A DNA stretch of 36,664 bases from Pseudodesulfovibrio sp. JC047 (GCF_010468615.1 NZ_WUEH01000028.1:1-36664), one strand, 5' to 3'; shown: positions 8,547-17,959, counted from the first letter of the stretch. The notes: generated by a model from the sequence alone, not told the origin. Made by a program: numbers and translations.

Positions 8547-9644
8547 ATGTTGCATTACCGACCACTTCTCCTTCTCTTCTCAATCATCCTGCTGTTGCCG
8601 GCGACAGCTCACAGCACGGACCTCGACACCATGATCGGCCAGATGCTCATGGCCGGTTTTCGGGGAACCTCGGTGGAGGCAACCAGTCCGATTGTTCAAG
8701 ATATCAAAAACCGACATCTCGGCGGAGTCGTTCTCTTTGACCGCGATGTGGAACTGGGCACGACCGGACGCAACATCACGTCCCCCGAACAGGTCAAGAA
8801 GCTCAACCGCCAGCTCCAATCCTTCGCAGCCATCCCGCTTTTCATTGCAGTGGATCAGGAAGGCGGCCGCGTGCAGCGACTCAATGAATCCACCGGATTT
8901 CATACCACACCGTCGGCTCAGGCCATTTGCGCGTCCGGCGAATTCAAGGTCCGCACCGCAGGGTACATGACCGGCATGAACCTGTCGGCCAATGGCTTCA
9001 ATCTGGATTTCGCCCCGGTCGTGGACGTCAACAGCAACCCTGAATCCCCGGCCATCGGTGCCATGGGACGAAGTTTTTCCGCAGACCCGGGCATGGTCAC
9101 CCGGTGCGCCGAAATCTTTGCCGGTGAACTCAAACGAAGCGGCGTGCTTTCCTGTCTCAAACATTTTCCGGGACACGGATCAGCTGGAACAGACAGCCAC
9201 GCAGGACTGCCGGACATCACCACCACCTGGACCGACGCCGAATTGATTCCATACCGGGAACTGATCGCCAAGAATGTCCCGTCACTCATCATGACCGGGC
9301 ACCTTTTCAACGCCACGCTGGACCCGACATATCCGGCCACCCTCTCAAAAAAGATCATCACAGGACTGTTGCGCACGGACCTCGGCTATGACGGTGTCAT
9401 CATCACCGATGACATGAACATGAAGGCCATCACCACTCATTTCAGCCAGAAAGAGGCCATTTTACTGGCGATAGAAGCAGGGGCGGACATCCTGCTCTTC
9501 GGCAACAACCTGCACTATGATCCGGATATCGTGAAAACCGCCCACGCCATCATCAAGAAACTGGTCACTGACAAAGCACTTTCACGCCGTCGAATCGAAC
9601 AATCATATGACCGGATACAGCAGCTCAAGGAACAACTTTCCTAA
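8547..9644 (+). CDS. Exported family 3 glycoside hydrolase (beta-N-acetylhexosaminidase, NagZ-like)
   Basis: A GH3 enzyme of the NagZ type, which removes beta-linked N-acetylglucosamine from muropeptides. Family motifs are KHFPGHGSAGTDSH (the Asp/His loop that supplies the general acid in NagZ) and ITDDMNMKA (the Asp nucleophile). The start at 8547 gives MLHYRPLLLLFSIILLLPATAHS, a clear signal peptide, so this version should act in the periplasm, whereas enterobacterial NagZ is cytosolic. The frame is open upstream to 8304, but that extension is basic, low in hydrophobics and would bury the signal. The gene overlaps the convergent barrel-protein gene by four bases. Confidence 0.85.
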   Translation: MLHYRPLLLLFSIILLLPATAHSTDLDTMIGQMLMAGFRGTSVEATSPIVQDIKNRHLGGVVLFDRDVELGTTGRNITSPEQVKKLNRQLQSFAAIPLFIAVDQEGGRVQRLNESTGFHTTPSAQAICASGEFKVRTAGYMTGMNLSANGFNLDFAPVVDVNSNPESPAIGAMGRSFSADPGMVTRCAEIFAGELKRSGVLSCLKHFPGHGSAGTDSHAGLPDITTTWTDAELIPYRELIAKNVPSLIMTGHLFNATLDPTYPATLSKKIITGLLRTDLGYDGVIITDDMNMKAITTHFSQKEAILLAIEAGADILLFGNNLHYDPDIVKTAHAIIKKLVTDKALSRRRIEQSYDRIQQLKEQLS

Positions 9645-10903
9645 AACGACTGATTCAACATGGCCCAGACATTGGCCCCTTCGGCACTCCCTGCCACATC
9701 AAGCCGAAGCACGGAATTCAGAATCATCGCACGCAGCCCGACCCCGGCGGAAAACTTCATGTCCTGATGCAATATTCGGGGATTCCAATAGGGGGCAACT
9801 CGCCCGACTTCGGCAAAGGGCACCACTTCCCACCATTTGAACCAGGTAAATGTTCCGAGCGGATTCCATTTGGGCATGACACGGTACTCAACGGCGTAGT
9901 TAATGGCCGCCTTGTCGTGAAAACGGTAAAAAGGATAGCCTCGCTGGTGCGTATATCCGCCCAAAGCCGCCCCCATGAAATAGGGAGAATTCCCTGTCAC
10001 GGTGCCATCGGCATGGGTATTCCAACTCGGAGTATCAACCGTCCAGAAATTCAGTGCCACCACCTGTTTGGCAAACCATGATGACGCCCCCAGATTCCAA
10101 TACGAACTGAAATCCAGTTCCACGCCTGTCCAGGAGTCGCTTTTTCCGGCATCAATCCCCTGATACAATCGAAGCATAGTCGTACTGCCCTCGGACGGGT
10201 CATACGTAAAATCGCTGTTGTCATATTCGAAGGTGAACCGAAAACCGCCGGTTTCAATATCGGTATTAGGCGAAACCGAATCACGGTACCACCGATGACG
10301 ATAATAGGGCTTTATTTTGAAATAGCTGCGTCCGCTCACAGAGGGATCGAACTCCCCTGCGTACAGACTTCCTTTTGTCAAAATTCCCTTGTCAGTGGTG
10401 TACGTATGGATGAGTTCATCGCCAAACGGTCCCCATGGCATGACATAGGTCAACTCTCCTTCGAGCCATTGATCCCAGCCGTGCCCTTTGTACAGATCAT
10501 GTTTGCCTGAATTGTTATCCGCTGCCCCGCCACCTGAAGCATAGGACACCATATTCCCATACGACGAATCAAACCCGTGCACCATGAGGAACAACCGCTT
10601 AGCAAACGGAAGCTGAAAATCCGTCAGATTGAGATAGATGGCATCGGTCCGATCAAAGGTCTTCCACGCCGCACCACCAATAATGGCCTGCTCCTGCGGC
10701 CAGCCACTGTATGTCGCGCCCACGCCCACCCCTGAACCAGAGGCTTCTGTCTTGAATCCAAACGGCACAACAAGCAATCGCGGTCCTTCATGCGGATCCG
10801 AGACATCATGCACCATCTTGAAGGCAGCACTCCACCGTGGCAGCCCCAGAACAAGAGCCACGCACAACAAAACACCGATTATAATCGGAAATCGAGTCAT
10901 CAC
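9641..10903 (-). CDS. Outer-membrane beta-barrel protein (Omp85/surface-antigen-like)
   Basis: A 420-residue exported protein with a signal peptide (IIIGVLLCVALVLGL...SAA). It contains many alternating aromatic/Gly beta-strands and a C-terminus typical of the Omp85/BamA-type barrel domain (FAEVGRV..., SAGVGLRAMILNSVLRLDVAGS, final residue Phe). It lacks POTRA domains, so it looks like a barrel-only surface-antigen family member, not BamA itself. Translation is coupled to the upstream META lipoprotein by an ATGA overlap. Function is unknown; cotranscription with two lipoproteins suggests an envelope role. Confidence 0.75.
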   Translation of the reverse strand: MMTRFPIIIGVLLCVALVLGLPRWSAAFKMVHDVSDPHEGPRLLVVPFGFKTEASGSGVGVGATYSGWPQEQAIIGGAAWKTFDRTDAIYLNLTDFQLPFAKRLFLMVHGFDSSYGNMVSYASGGGAADNNSGKHDLYKGHGWDQWLEGELTYVMPWGPFGDELIHTYTTDKGILTKGSLYAGEFDPSVSGRSYFKIKPYYRHRWYRDSVSPNTDIETGGFRFTFEYDNSDFTYDPSEGSTTMLRLYQGIDAGKSDSWTGVELDFSSYWNLGASSWFAKQVVALNFWTVDTPSWNTHADGTVTGNSPYFMGAALGGYTHQRGYPFYRFHDKAAINYAVEYRVMPKWNPLGTFTWFKWWEVVPFAEVGRVAPYWNPRILHQDMKFSAGVGLRAMILNSVLRLDVAGSAEGANVWAMLNQSF

Positions 10904-11328
10904 TCCCGAGTGGAAAACTTCGAAATTTTCCCATCCGAGGCGATTAACAACAGTGAACCGTCCTTGAACTTCACCGTCTGTGGTTCAGCCAACGAACGGA
11001 AAAAACGCACTTCCTGATCATTGATGGCGTCGACACAGGCCCGCATGGTCGCGGCCATGGGACCAAATGAGACAACATCTCCTTCAAGGGTGTATGAGCC
11101 ATGATAGGAATTGCAGCCACCAAAGCCGTCCACAACGCCCTTTTCCCCAAATTCGATGGAAGAATGGGTCATGTCGATACCCGGCTTGCCAGCAATCATT
11201 TCAGCGACCCAGACCGTGCCCGTCAACTGGGTCATGATGTCATCACCGCTCTCTTGTTTGGCACACCCGGAAACCAGCAGCCCCAAGACACACATCGCCA
11301 AAAGCAGTTTTACCCACATGGTTCGCAC
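10900..11328 (-). CDS. META-domain lipoprotein 1
   Basis: A 142-residue lipoprotein. The signal peptide ends in a lipobox (LLVSGC), followed by one META (HslJ-like) domain with the family's VDGFGGCNSYHGSYTLEGD and VSFGPMAATMRACVDA segments. HslJ proteins are linked to heat-shock and novobiocin resistance in E. coli, but the biochemical role is unclear. It is 18 bases downstream of a second META lipoprotein and overlaps the barrel-protein gene by ATGA, forming a three-gene operon. Confidence 0.85.
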   Translation of the reverse strand: MRTMWVKLLLAMCVLGLLVSGCAKQESGDDIMTQLTGTVWVAEMIAGKPGIDMTHSSIEFGEKGVVDGFGGCNSYHGSYTLEGDVVSFGPMAATMRACVDAINDQEVRFFRSLAEPQTVKFKDGSLLLIASDGKISKFSTRE

Positions 11329-11346
11329 AGCAGACTCCTTGTCGGT

Positions 11347-11811
11347 TTACCAGAACAATCCGCCGCCACCCGTGGTAAAGACCATGGGTTGGGACTGGTC
11401 CACACTGAACAACTCCAACGTCTCCTCGTCCACTCTGACCTTGTTGATCGTGGCCAAAAACGTCAGGTAGGTGTACTCCTGTTCCCCCAGAGCCGCACCA
11501 CACGCCTTGCGCGTCGAGGCCAAGGGTCCAAAGGACAGCGAGTCGCCGTCAAGGGTGTATGTTCCCTTGAAGGTGTTGCACCCACCAAATCCCTGCACGG
11601 TGCCATCGGCAGCGAACTTCAAAGTCAAGGGGGTGTCGGATTGAACCTCTCTTGCAAACAGATTTTGCAGATTCCAGACCTTCCCGACCAATGCACTTTC
11701 CAGGGTTTGTTGATCCAGAGCTGGCGCGTCTTCATGCGAACCACAGCCGAACACCCCGAAAACCAACCCCATCATCAAAAGACAACACCCATATTTTTCC
11801 CATTGCATCAT
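11347..11811 (-). CDS. META-domain lipoprotein 2
   Basis: A 154-residue paralogue of the next gene. The start at 11811 is supported by AAGGAG six bases upstream. The signal peptide ends in the lipobox VFGC, followed by a META domain with VQGFGGCNTFKGTYTLDGD and LSFGPLASTRKACGAA. The two META domains share the FGGCN, TYTL-D and SFGP core but differ elsewhere, so this is an old duplication. It is the first gene of the lipoprotein-lipoprotein-barrel operon. Confidence 0.85.
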   Translation of the reverse strand: MMQWEKYGCCLLMMGLVFGVFGCGSHEDAPALDQQTLESALVGKVWNLQNLFAREVQSDTPLTLKFAADGTVQGFGGCNTFKGTYTLDGDSLSFGPLASTRKACGAALGEQEYTYLTFLATINKVRVDEETLELFSVDQSQPMVFTTGGGGLFW

Positions 11812-11943
11812 GTTTTTCTCCTTGCATGTCATTCCCCAAAACTATCAGGCAGTCGCGCTCGAAGCAAGATACAAAGGACAGAACCCCGACGCATCACTGC
11901 GCCGGGGCCTGTTTTCAAACACTGGAGAAACTTTGATCGCGAA

Positions 11944-13290
11944 TTATTCCTCGATGGTCGGACACGCCTTGAGGGCTTCTTCGATATCACGCTGCGGCAA
12001 TTCGAAATTGGTCAGCAAGCCCTGATTAAAGGCATCGTATGACGCCAGATCAAGCATTCCATGGCCAGAATACAAGAAAACGATCACATCATCAGGACCG
12101 GCGGTCTTGGCGGCTTCAATGGCCCCCTTGATCGCGTGGGACGTCTCGGGCGCAGGCAAGAATCCTTCGGTTTCAAGAAACAGCTTAGCCGCTTCAAAAC
12201 ACTCGGTCTGGAAATAGGCCACCGGCTCGGTCAATCCCTCGTCCACGATGTTGCAAACGATGGGGGCATCGCCATGATAGCGCAACCCTCCGGCATGAAT
12301 GGGCGCGGGCATGAAATCATGGCCAAGCGTGTGCATCTTGACCAATGGCGTCAACCGGGCCATATCACCGAAATCATACCGATATTCACCTCGCGTCAAC
12401 GTGGGGCACGCCTTGGGTTCAACCGGGATGAAACGGACCGGATCACCAGCCAGTTTTTCAGGCAAAAACGGCAGGACCAGCCCACCAAAGTTCGAACCAC
12501 CACCCACGCATCCAACGAGATGTGTGACCTTTTCGTCGATCATCTCAAGCTGTTTCTTGACCTCCAGCCCGGTAATGGTCTGATGGATCAAAACATGGTT
12601 CAGCACTGAACCAAGCGCGTATTTGGTGTTGTCATGCGTGGCCGCATCTTCCACGGCCTCGGAAATGGCCAGCCCGAGACTGCCCTTGCAATCGGGATCT
12701 TTTGCCAGCATTTCCCGACCAGTCCGGGTTTCTTCCGAAGGCGAGGCAAAAATGGTTCCGCCATAGGTGTTGATGAGCATCTTCCGATACGGCTTCATCT
12801 CGTAGCTCACCTTGACCATGTACACGACGCATTCCATGTCATACTGGGAACAGGCAAAAGACAGGGCCGTTCCCCATTGCCCCGCGCCCGTTTCCGTGGC
12901 CAATCGTTCAACCCCTTCCAGCTTGTTGTAATAGGCCTGCGGCACAGCCGTATTTGGCTTGTGCGACCCTGCCGGAGACCCGGACTCGTCCTTGTAATAG
13001 ATCTTGCATTTGGCACCAATAGCCCGTTCCAGCCTATCGGCCCGAACCAGCGGCGACGGCCGCCAGAGCTTGTACACATCGAGCACGGCTTCCGGGATAT
13101 CGATGAAACGCTCCTGACTCATTTCCTGAGCAATCAGGGAATCAGGAAAAATGGGGGCCAACATTTCGGGAGTGAGGGGTTCCATGGTTTCCGGGTTCAA
13201 GGGCGGAGCCATGGGGGTGGGCAGATCCGGCATGGGGTTATACCATTGGGTCGGCATCTGGTCCTGGGGCAAAAAGATTTTTTTCAACAT
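11944..13290 (-). CDS. trpB: Tryptophan synthase beta chain, TrpB2 type
   Basis: A PLP enzyme of the TrpB-like (TrpB2) subfamily, which condenses indole with serine to form tryptophan. The 448-residue product has the TrpB2-specific long N-terminus ([19 protein letters not shown]), the Schiff-base lysine in GSHKPNTAV, the phosphate loop [11 protein letters not shown], and ETSHAIKGA. The start at 13290 follows GGAGGA. No trpA or other trp gene lies beside it, as is common for TrpB2, which may scavenge indole. The leader at 13370-13581 contains a promoter-like pair, a short reading frame with one Trp codon, and mutually exclusive antiterminator and terminator hairpins, so tryptophan-dependent attenuation is likely. 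Confidence 0.9.
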   Translation of the reverse strand: MLKKIFLPQDQMPTQWYNPMPDLPTPMAPPLNPETMEPLTPEMLAPIFPDSLIAQEMSQERFIDIPEAVLDVYKLWRPSPLVRADRLERAIGAKCKIYYKDESGSPAGSHKPNTAVPQAYYNKLEGVERLATETGAGQWGTALSFACSQYDMECVVYMVKVSYEMKPYRKMLINTYGGTIFASPSEETRTGREMLAKDPDCKGSLGLAISEAVEDAATHDNTKYALGSVLNHVLIHQTITGLEVKKQLEMIDEKVTHLVGCVGGGSNFGGLVLPFLPEKLAGDPVRFIPVEPKACPTLTRGEYRYDFGDMARLTPLVKMHTLGHDFMPAPIHAGGLRYHGDAPIVCNIVDEGLTEPVAYFQTECFEAAKLFLETEGFLPAPETSHAIKGAIEAAKTAGPDDVIVFLYSGHGMLDLASYDAFNQGLLTNFELPQRDIEEALKACPTIEE

Positions 13291-13369
13291 GAAAAGTCCT
13301 CCGAACAGTTGAGAGAGCTGTCTCGAAAACACGCGGATTTTCCGGCTTTTTCCGATGACAATCGTTCAT

Positions 13370-13401
13370 AAAAAAACCACTGGCGTCGTTCCCAGCGGCT
13401 T
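13370..13401 (-). terminator. Attenuator terminator in the trpB2 leader
   Basis: On the minus strand, AAGCCGCTGG (13401-13392) pairs with CCAGTGGTTT (13383-13374), with two G-T pairs, and a run of seven T (13376-13370) follows. This is a canonical intrinsic terminator that lies 80 bases before the trpB2 start codon, so it must be bypassed for expression. Its 5' arm is also claimed by the upstream antiterminator helix. Confidence 0.8.
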
Positions 13402-13488
13402 CATCTGATTCTCAAACTGCGTCCACAAACTTCCGTTCCCCCACAGGGCAACGGAAAAGCTTCAGTACGCGCTTAAGAATCAGGCCGC
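13395..13488 (-). promoter_or_regulatory. Antiterminator hairpin competing with the trpB2 leader terminator
   Basis: Minus-strand bases 13483-13473 (CTGATTCTTAA) pair with 13415-13405 over eleven positions with one G-T. After a five-base bulge, GCGGC at 13488-13484 pairs with GCCGC at 13399-13395. The last five pairs use the 5' arm of the terminator, so the two helices exclude each other. The helix extends inward through GCGT/ACGC (13470-13467 with 13422-13419) and caps with a CCGTT/AACGG hairpin around 13454-13433. The 5' arm coincides with the last codons and stop of the leader frame. Confidence 0.7.
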
Positions 13489-13544
13489 TTGACGTTACGC
13501 CACCCGCGTCCACAAAAGTATGTATGAGAAATGGGTGAATTCAT
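13473..13544 (-). CDS. Putative trpB2 leader peptide, 23 aa, one Trp
   Basis: ATG at 13544, TAA at 13475-13473. The peptide ends CGRGWRNVKRPDS, with the only Trp codon at 13502-13500. The Trp codon is twelve bases upstream of the antiterminator arm. A ribosome waiting there would leave that arm free, while one reaching the stop would cover it and let the terminator form. There is no Shine-Dalgarno sequence, but the best promoter places transcription start at or within one base of this ATG, which would make it leaderless. This is an inference from geometry; a chance frame is possible. Confidence 0.45.
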   Translation of the reverse strand: MNSPISHTYFCGRGWRNVKRPDS

Positions 13545-13551
13545 GGGAAGA

Positions 13552-13581
13552 GAAATACGACGATTGTTTTAAACAAGTCAA
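13552..13581 (-). promoter_or_regulatory. Candidate promoter of the trpB2 transcript
   Basis: Minus-strand TTGACT at 13581-13576 is followed after 18 bases by TATTTC at 13557-13552 (or after 17 by GTATTT). The expected transcription start is at about 13545-13544, i.e. at the leader-peptide ATG. Confidence 0.5.
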
Positions 13582-13706
13582 GAAAAGGCCTTTTCACAGC
13601 ACACTGACGACGCCCGAAAAAACAGACCATTGAAATATTGGTATATTTTTTTCACACAGAGCTATCCACGATATCACGGGCCGACCAAAACAAAAAAACC
13701 GGCGCC

Positions 13707-14441
13707 TCAATCAGACATGCCAAGCACCAACTCCGGCAGAATATCCTCGGCCTTTCCGTGCAAAGCAAAATCCATCAGTCCGGTATTCGGGGTCGGTTCA
13801 CTATTGATTTCAATGGTGACGGCCCCGTGATCCTTGGCCAACTGATAAAAAGACGCCGCAGGTTGCACCAGATTCGACGTGCCGATGGACAAGAAAATAT
13901 CTGCGGAACTGATTGCCTCGATAGCGACTTTCAACACGCCCGGCACCAAAGGCTCTCCAAACCAGACCACTCCTGGCCTGAGCAGATGCCCACACACGGG
14001 ACACACGGGCATGTCCGGCAATGACGATCTATCTTCCCTGGCGTAGGTACAGACCGAACACTGCACCCGCCACAAACTGCCATGCATTTCCATGAGTCGA
14101 TGGCTCCCGGCCTGAGTGTGCAATCCATCCACATTCTGGGTTATCAGAAGAAAATTCGGCACCTGCTTATCCATGCCAGCCAAGGCCATATGCGCCGGAT
14201 TTGGTGTGCATTGCCCCACCTTTTCCCGCCGCCAATTATAGAACTCCCACACCAATTCAGGATGCTGGGAAAAAGCGTCAACCCGCGCCAAATCTTCGGG
14301 TCGCTGTTTTTTCCACAATCCATCCGGACCTCGAAATGTCGGTATTCCGCTCCCGGCAGAAACTCCAGCTCCGGTCAACGCAACAATCGAACGACTGCCA
14401 TCAAGCAACGCTTTCACCATTTCCATATGTGCCCTGACCAT
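13707..14441 (-). CDS. cobB: NAD-dependent protein deacylase, Sir2 family
   Basis: A sirtuin that removes acyl groups from protein lysines using NAD+. Visible motifs are the NAD loop GAGVSAGSGIPTFRG, TQNVDGLHTQAGS with EMHGSLW (the catalytic His), and two zinc CxxC pairs (QCSVC and CPVC). The length, 244 residues, is standard for bacterial CobB. The start at 14441 has a poor ribosome site; an in-frame ATG at 14426 lies behind AGGG and may be the true start. It is upstream of the trpB2 leader on the same strand, but that leader has its own promoter-like sequence. Confidence 0.9.
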   Translation of the reverse strand: MVRAHMEMVKALLDGSRSIVALTGAGVSAGSGIPTFRGPDGLWKKQRPEDLARVDAFSQHPELVWEFYNWRREKVGQCTPNPAHMALAGMDKQVPNFLLITQNVDGLHTQAGSHRLMEMHGSLWRVQCSVCTYAREDRSSLPDMPVCPVCGHLLRPGVVWFGEPLVPGVLKVAIEAISSADIFLSIGTSNLVQPAASFYQLAKDHGAVTIEINSEPTPNTGLMDFALHGKAEDILPELVLGMSD

Positions 14442-14600
14442 ACCAGAAACCTATCCCTAATTATCTGAATTACTTAATTTAAAATCAACATTACACACAC
14501 TATCGTGGACTCGTTGCTTGCAATCTCACCGAATAAACGTCATAGTCCGAATCCGCATTTTGCGTTCATTGTGCCACTCTTTTGAACTTGGAGGCTTATT

Positions 14601-15743
<1,143 letters not shown>

Positions 15744-15763
15744 AACTTCTTTCAAAACACCCC

Positions 15764-15798
15764 AAAACCGCCCGATCCTCTGATCGGGCGGTTTTTTT
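15764..15798 (+). terminator. Rho-independent terminator after icd
   Basis: Arms AAAACCGCCCGATC / GATCGGGCGGTTTT with a four-base loop and a seven-T tail on the plus strand. Confidence 0.9.
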
Positions 15799-15866
15799 AT
15801 GCCAAAATTATTCTTCGACGATACAGGGGTATCACTCGCGACTGGACCAGTTATTTTTACTTTTTC

Positions 15867-15895
15867 TTGAAAAAAGAGACAACTTCCGCTCATAA
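15867..15895 (+). promoter_or_regulatory. Candidate promoter of hynC-hypC
   Basis: TTGAAA at 15867-15872 and TCATAA at 15890-15895, separated by 17 bases, in an AT-rich stretch between the icd terminator and the hynC start. It matches a sigma-70 pattern only moderately. Confidence 0.4.
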
Positions 15896-15934
15896 AAAAT
15901 ATTAGGTGTTGCCAAAATCGAGAGGGTTTACTAA

Positions 15935-16498
15935 ATGAGAACCATGCCAGATACTGACAAAAATATACTCGTCCTGGGCGTCGGAAATATCCTGTACACG
16001 GATGAAGGCTTCGGCGTTCGAATTGCAGAGGAACTTGAGCAGAAATATGAGTTCTCTTCCAACGTGACCGTGCTTGACGGCGGCACCTTGGGGCTGCGGC
16101 TCATGGGTCCGATCATGGAAGCGGACTATCTGATTATCGTTGATATCGTCTTGAATGACGGCAATCCCGGTGATGTGTTTCGCCTGCTTGGCGAAGACCT
16201 CAACAAGGCGTGTGCCTTCAAAAACTCCATGCACCAGACCGACCTCCTTGATACACTGGCGAATTGCAGTATCATGGGAGAAGTCCCGGATGACGTTATT
16301 CTTTTCGGCATTGAACCATACAATTTCAAAGACATGTCCGCGGCGTTATCTCCCGAGCTGGCTGCCCGGGTGCCCGACGTCATTGACGTGGTTCTGAAGG
16401 AAATCAAAAACGCCGGCGGGACATATACTACCCGCACCTCGGCGAACCCAGCAACGGAGAAGATCTATGTGCCTCGCGATACCAGCCGAAATTCTTGA
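15935..16498 (+). CDS. hynC: Hydrogenase maturation endopeptidase (HynC/HupD family)
   Basis: A nickel-dependent protease that trims the C-terminus of the [NiFe] hydrogenase large subunit once the metal centre is in place. Family features are the N-terminal LGVGNILYTDEGFGVRIAEEL (with the Glu/Asp that binds nickel), VLDGGTLGLRL with a second Asp, and a later conserved His in NSMHQTDLLDTL. At 187 residues it is slightly longer than HybD or HupD, with a polar C-terminal extension that overlaps hypC by 32 bases. Its substrate is probably the HynA encoded on the opposite strand at 17986, whose 15-residue tail follows the expected cleavage site. GAGGG lies upstream of the ATG. Confidence 0.9.
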   Translation: MRTMPDTDKNILVLGVGNILYTDEGFGVRIAEELEQKYEFSSNVTVLDGGTLGLRLMGPIMEADYLIIVDIVLNDGNPGDVFRLLGEDLNKACAFKNSMHQTDLLDTLANCSIMGEVPDDVILFGIEPYNFKDMSAALSPELAARVPDVIDVVLKEIKNAGGTYTTRTSANPATEKIYVPRDTSRNS

Positions 16499-16724
16499 GA
16501 TAAATGACGGTGTAGCCACCTGCAAAGTGGGTGAAGGCAACACAACAGTCCCGGCATCCATCATGCTGTTGGACGAGGACGTGACCATTGGTGATTATAT
16601 CATCATTCACGCCGGGTTTGCCCTGCGCAAACTTGATCCCAAGGAGGCGGAGGAAACACTCCAAATCCTGCGCGACATGGTAGAGCTACTGGGTGGAGAA
16701 AAATATCAGCATGAAATGCTGTAA
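16467..16724 (+). CDS. hypC: Hydrogenase maturation chaperone HypC/HupF
   Basis: A small chaperone that, with HypD, carries the Fe(CN)2CO group and docks on the immature large subunit. The essential N-terminal motif MCLAIPAEI, with Cys at position 2, is intact, and the 85-residue length is normal. GGAG lies nine bases upstream of the ATG inside the hynC frame, and the 32-base overlap implies coupled translation. It is followed directly by a strong terminator. Other hyp genes are not in this window. Confidence 0.93.
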   Translation: MCLAIPAEILEINDGVATCKVGEGNTTVPASIMLLDEDVTIGDYIIIHAGFALRKLDPKEAEETLQILRDMVELLGGEKYQHEML

Positions 16725-16742
16725 TTTTGTATAAAACGCATG

Positions 16743-16779
16743 AAAAAGCCCGGCTTCACACTGAAGCCGGGCTTTTTTT
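16743..16779. terminator. Rho-independent terminator after hypC
   Basis: Arms AAAAAGCCCGGCTTCA / TGAAGCCGGGCTTTTT with a three-base loop, and A and T runs on either side. It could end both hynC-hypC and the convergent SMR gene. Confidence 0.9.
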
Positions 16780-16796
16780 ATTTCAAATGACCAGAA

Positions 16797-17126
16797 TCAA
16801 TGACCAGCGGTTTTTGAAAACATGTTGATGACAAGCACTCCGGCAATGATCAACCCCATACCGAGCATGGCCGGAAGATCCGGTATCTGTTTATAAAAAA
16901 CAACCCCGGAAATCCCAATCAAGACAATACCGACCCCAGACCAGATCGCATAGGCGACACCGACCGGCACGGTATGAAGCACCAGACTCAAAAAATAAAA
17001 TGAAGAGCAATAGCCAATCATGCACATGAGGCTTGGCCAGAATCGCGAAAATCCTTTGGCTGCGGGCAAAAAGGATGTCCCGAAGACTTCCGAGACAATC
17101 GCTATTCCCAAATATACATATCCCAT
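16797..17126 (-). CDS. Small multidrug resistance (SMR) family transporter
   Basis: A 109-residue inner-membrane protein with four hydrophobic segments, like EmrE/SugE. The essential membrane Glu is at residue 13 (AIVSEVFGTSFLPAAKGF). VGVAYAIWSGVGIVLIG and the C-terminal LGMGLIIAGVLVINMFS also match the family. It exports cationic compounds or guanidinium in exchange for protons; sequence alone does not decide which. It lies downstream of a small membrane-protein gene with a 15-base gap, probably one transcript. Confidence 0.88.
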   Translation of the reverse strand: MGYVYLGIAIVSEVFGTSFLPAAKGFSRFWPSLMCMIGYCSSFYFLSLVLHTVPVGVAYAIWSGVGIVLIGISGVVFYKQIPDLPAMLGMGLIIAGVLVINMFSKTAGH

Positions 17127-17141
17127 AACAAACCCTATTCC

Positions 17142-17639
17142 TTACAATCCCTTCCGAGCCTTTTTTCCGGGCATGAACGATGACCGGAGAAAACTCGGAC
17201 TCACAAATGAAAACGGTCGGTGAACCACGGTATCGGGCAAAATATGATACCATCGATATCCAAGTTTTCGAAAATACGAACGTGCCCGGTCATAATGTCC
17301 TGATTCCCGAGCGGCATGAAGCGCGGCATCACGCTGGCACCGAGAACGAGCCAAGGGTTCCATCAACCGCTCATTGAACCCGTATTTCAGCAACATTCCC
17401 TTTATTCGTCTGTATTCCCGATGTCGCGAAACACCGTCGGCCATGGCGAAAAGGGCCACAATAAGCCACCCTCCTCCCCAACATCCAAAAAGAACGGCCC
17501 GAGGAATATCACCGGCATTCCAATGCAGTAATCCAGCTCCCTTCAGGCCAAACGCAAAAAGCAGAGACGCCACCCCGGTCATATACGGCCAGGGAGCAGC
17601 GCGAACAAATCGCATGATGTGCAGCAGTCTGTTGAACAT
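17142..17639 (-). CDS. Hypothetical membrane protein, about 165 aa
   Basis: The start at ATG 17639 is preferred because AAGGAG lies five bases upstream; a GTG two codons earlier sits on the ribosome site. There are two hydrophobic segments (YMTGVASLLFAFGLKGAGLL and AVLFGCWGGGWLIVALFAM) in the first 70 residues, then a basic cytosolic tail with RARSYFRKLGYRWYHILPD and a Lys-rich end. No family is recognised. A promoter-like pair lies upstream at 17662-17690. Confidence 0.6.
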   Translation of the reverse strand: MFNRLLHIMRFVRAAPWPYMTGVASLLFAFGLKGAGLLHWNAGDIPRAVLFGCWGGGWLIVALFAMADGVSRHREYRRIKGMLLKYGFNERLMEPLARSRCQRDAALHAARESGHYDRARSYFRKLGYRWYHILPDTVVHRPFSFVSPSFLRSSFMPGKKARKGL

Positions 17640-17661
17640 CCCCACTCCTTATTCTGTTCAC

Positions 17662-17690
17662 GTTCTATCCGAGGTTTTTGGAGGGGTCAA
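17662..17690 (-). promoter_or_regulatory. Candidate promoter of the small membrane gene and SMR gene
   Basis: Minus-strand TTGACC at 17690-17685 and TAGAAC at 17667-17662 with a 17-base spacer, about 23 bases upstream of the ATG at 17639. Confidence 0.45.
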
Positions 17691-17927
17691 TCACACACTT
17701 TTCCTCAAAAATAATAAATACTATATTATATCAAATATTTAAACAGCAGACACAACTCTGAACGACGTCATTGGAAAAGCATAAAAGCCCATAACGACTA
17801 TTCTTTCTCACATCACGCTTCCTCACCCATCATAGCCTCCATAAAAATAACAAAAAAAGGGCTCACACGCGATTCTCCGAGTCAACTGACTCGACAAAAA
17901 GAGTCCCGCCCCCTCAGTCTCACCCAT

Positions 17928-17959
17928 AAAAAAAGAGAGCCTGGATAATCCAGGCTCTC
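17928..17959 (-). terminator. Rho-independent terminator of the hynBA operon
   Basis: Arms GAGAGCCTGGA / TCCAGGCTCTC with a three-base loop, followed on the minus strand by seven T. It lies 27 bases past the hynA stop. Confidence 0.9.

Noticed and set aside
13395..13510. T-box, SAM, TPP or cobalamin riboswitch in the trpB2 leader
   Set aside because: None of the conserved cores of those classes (T-box AGGGTGG-ACCGCG next to the terminator, CTGAGA for TPP, the B12 box) is present in the right place.
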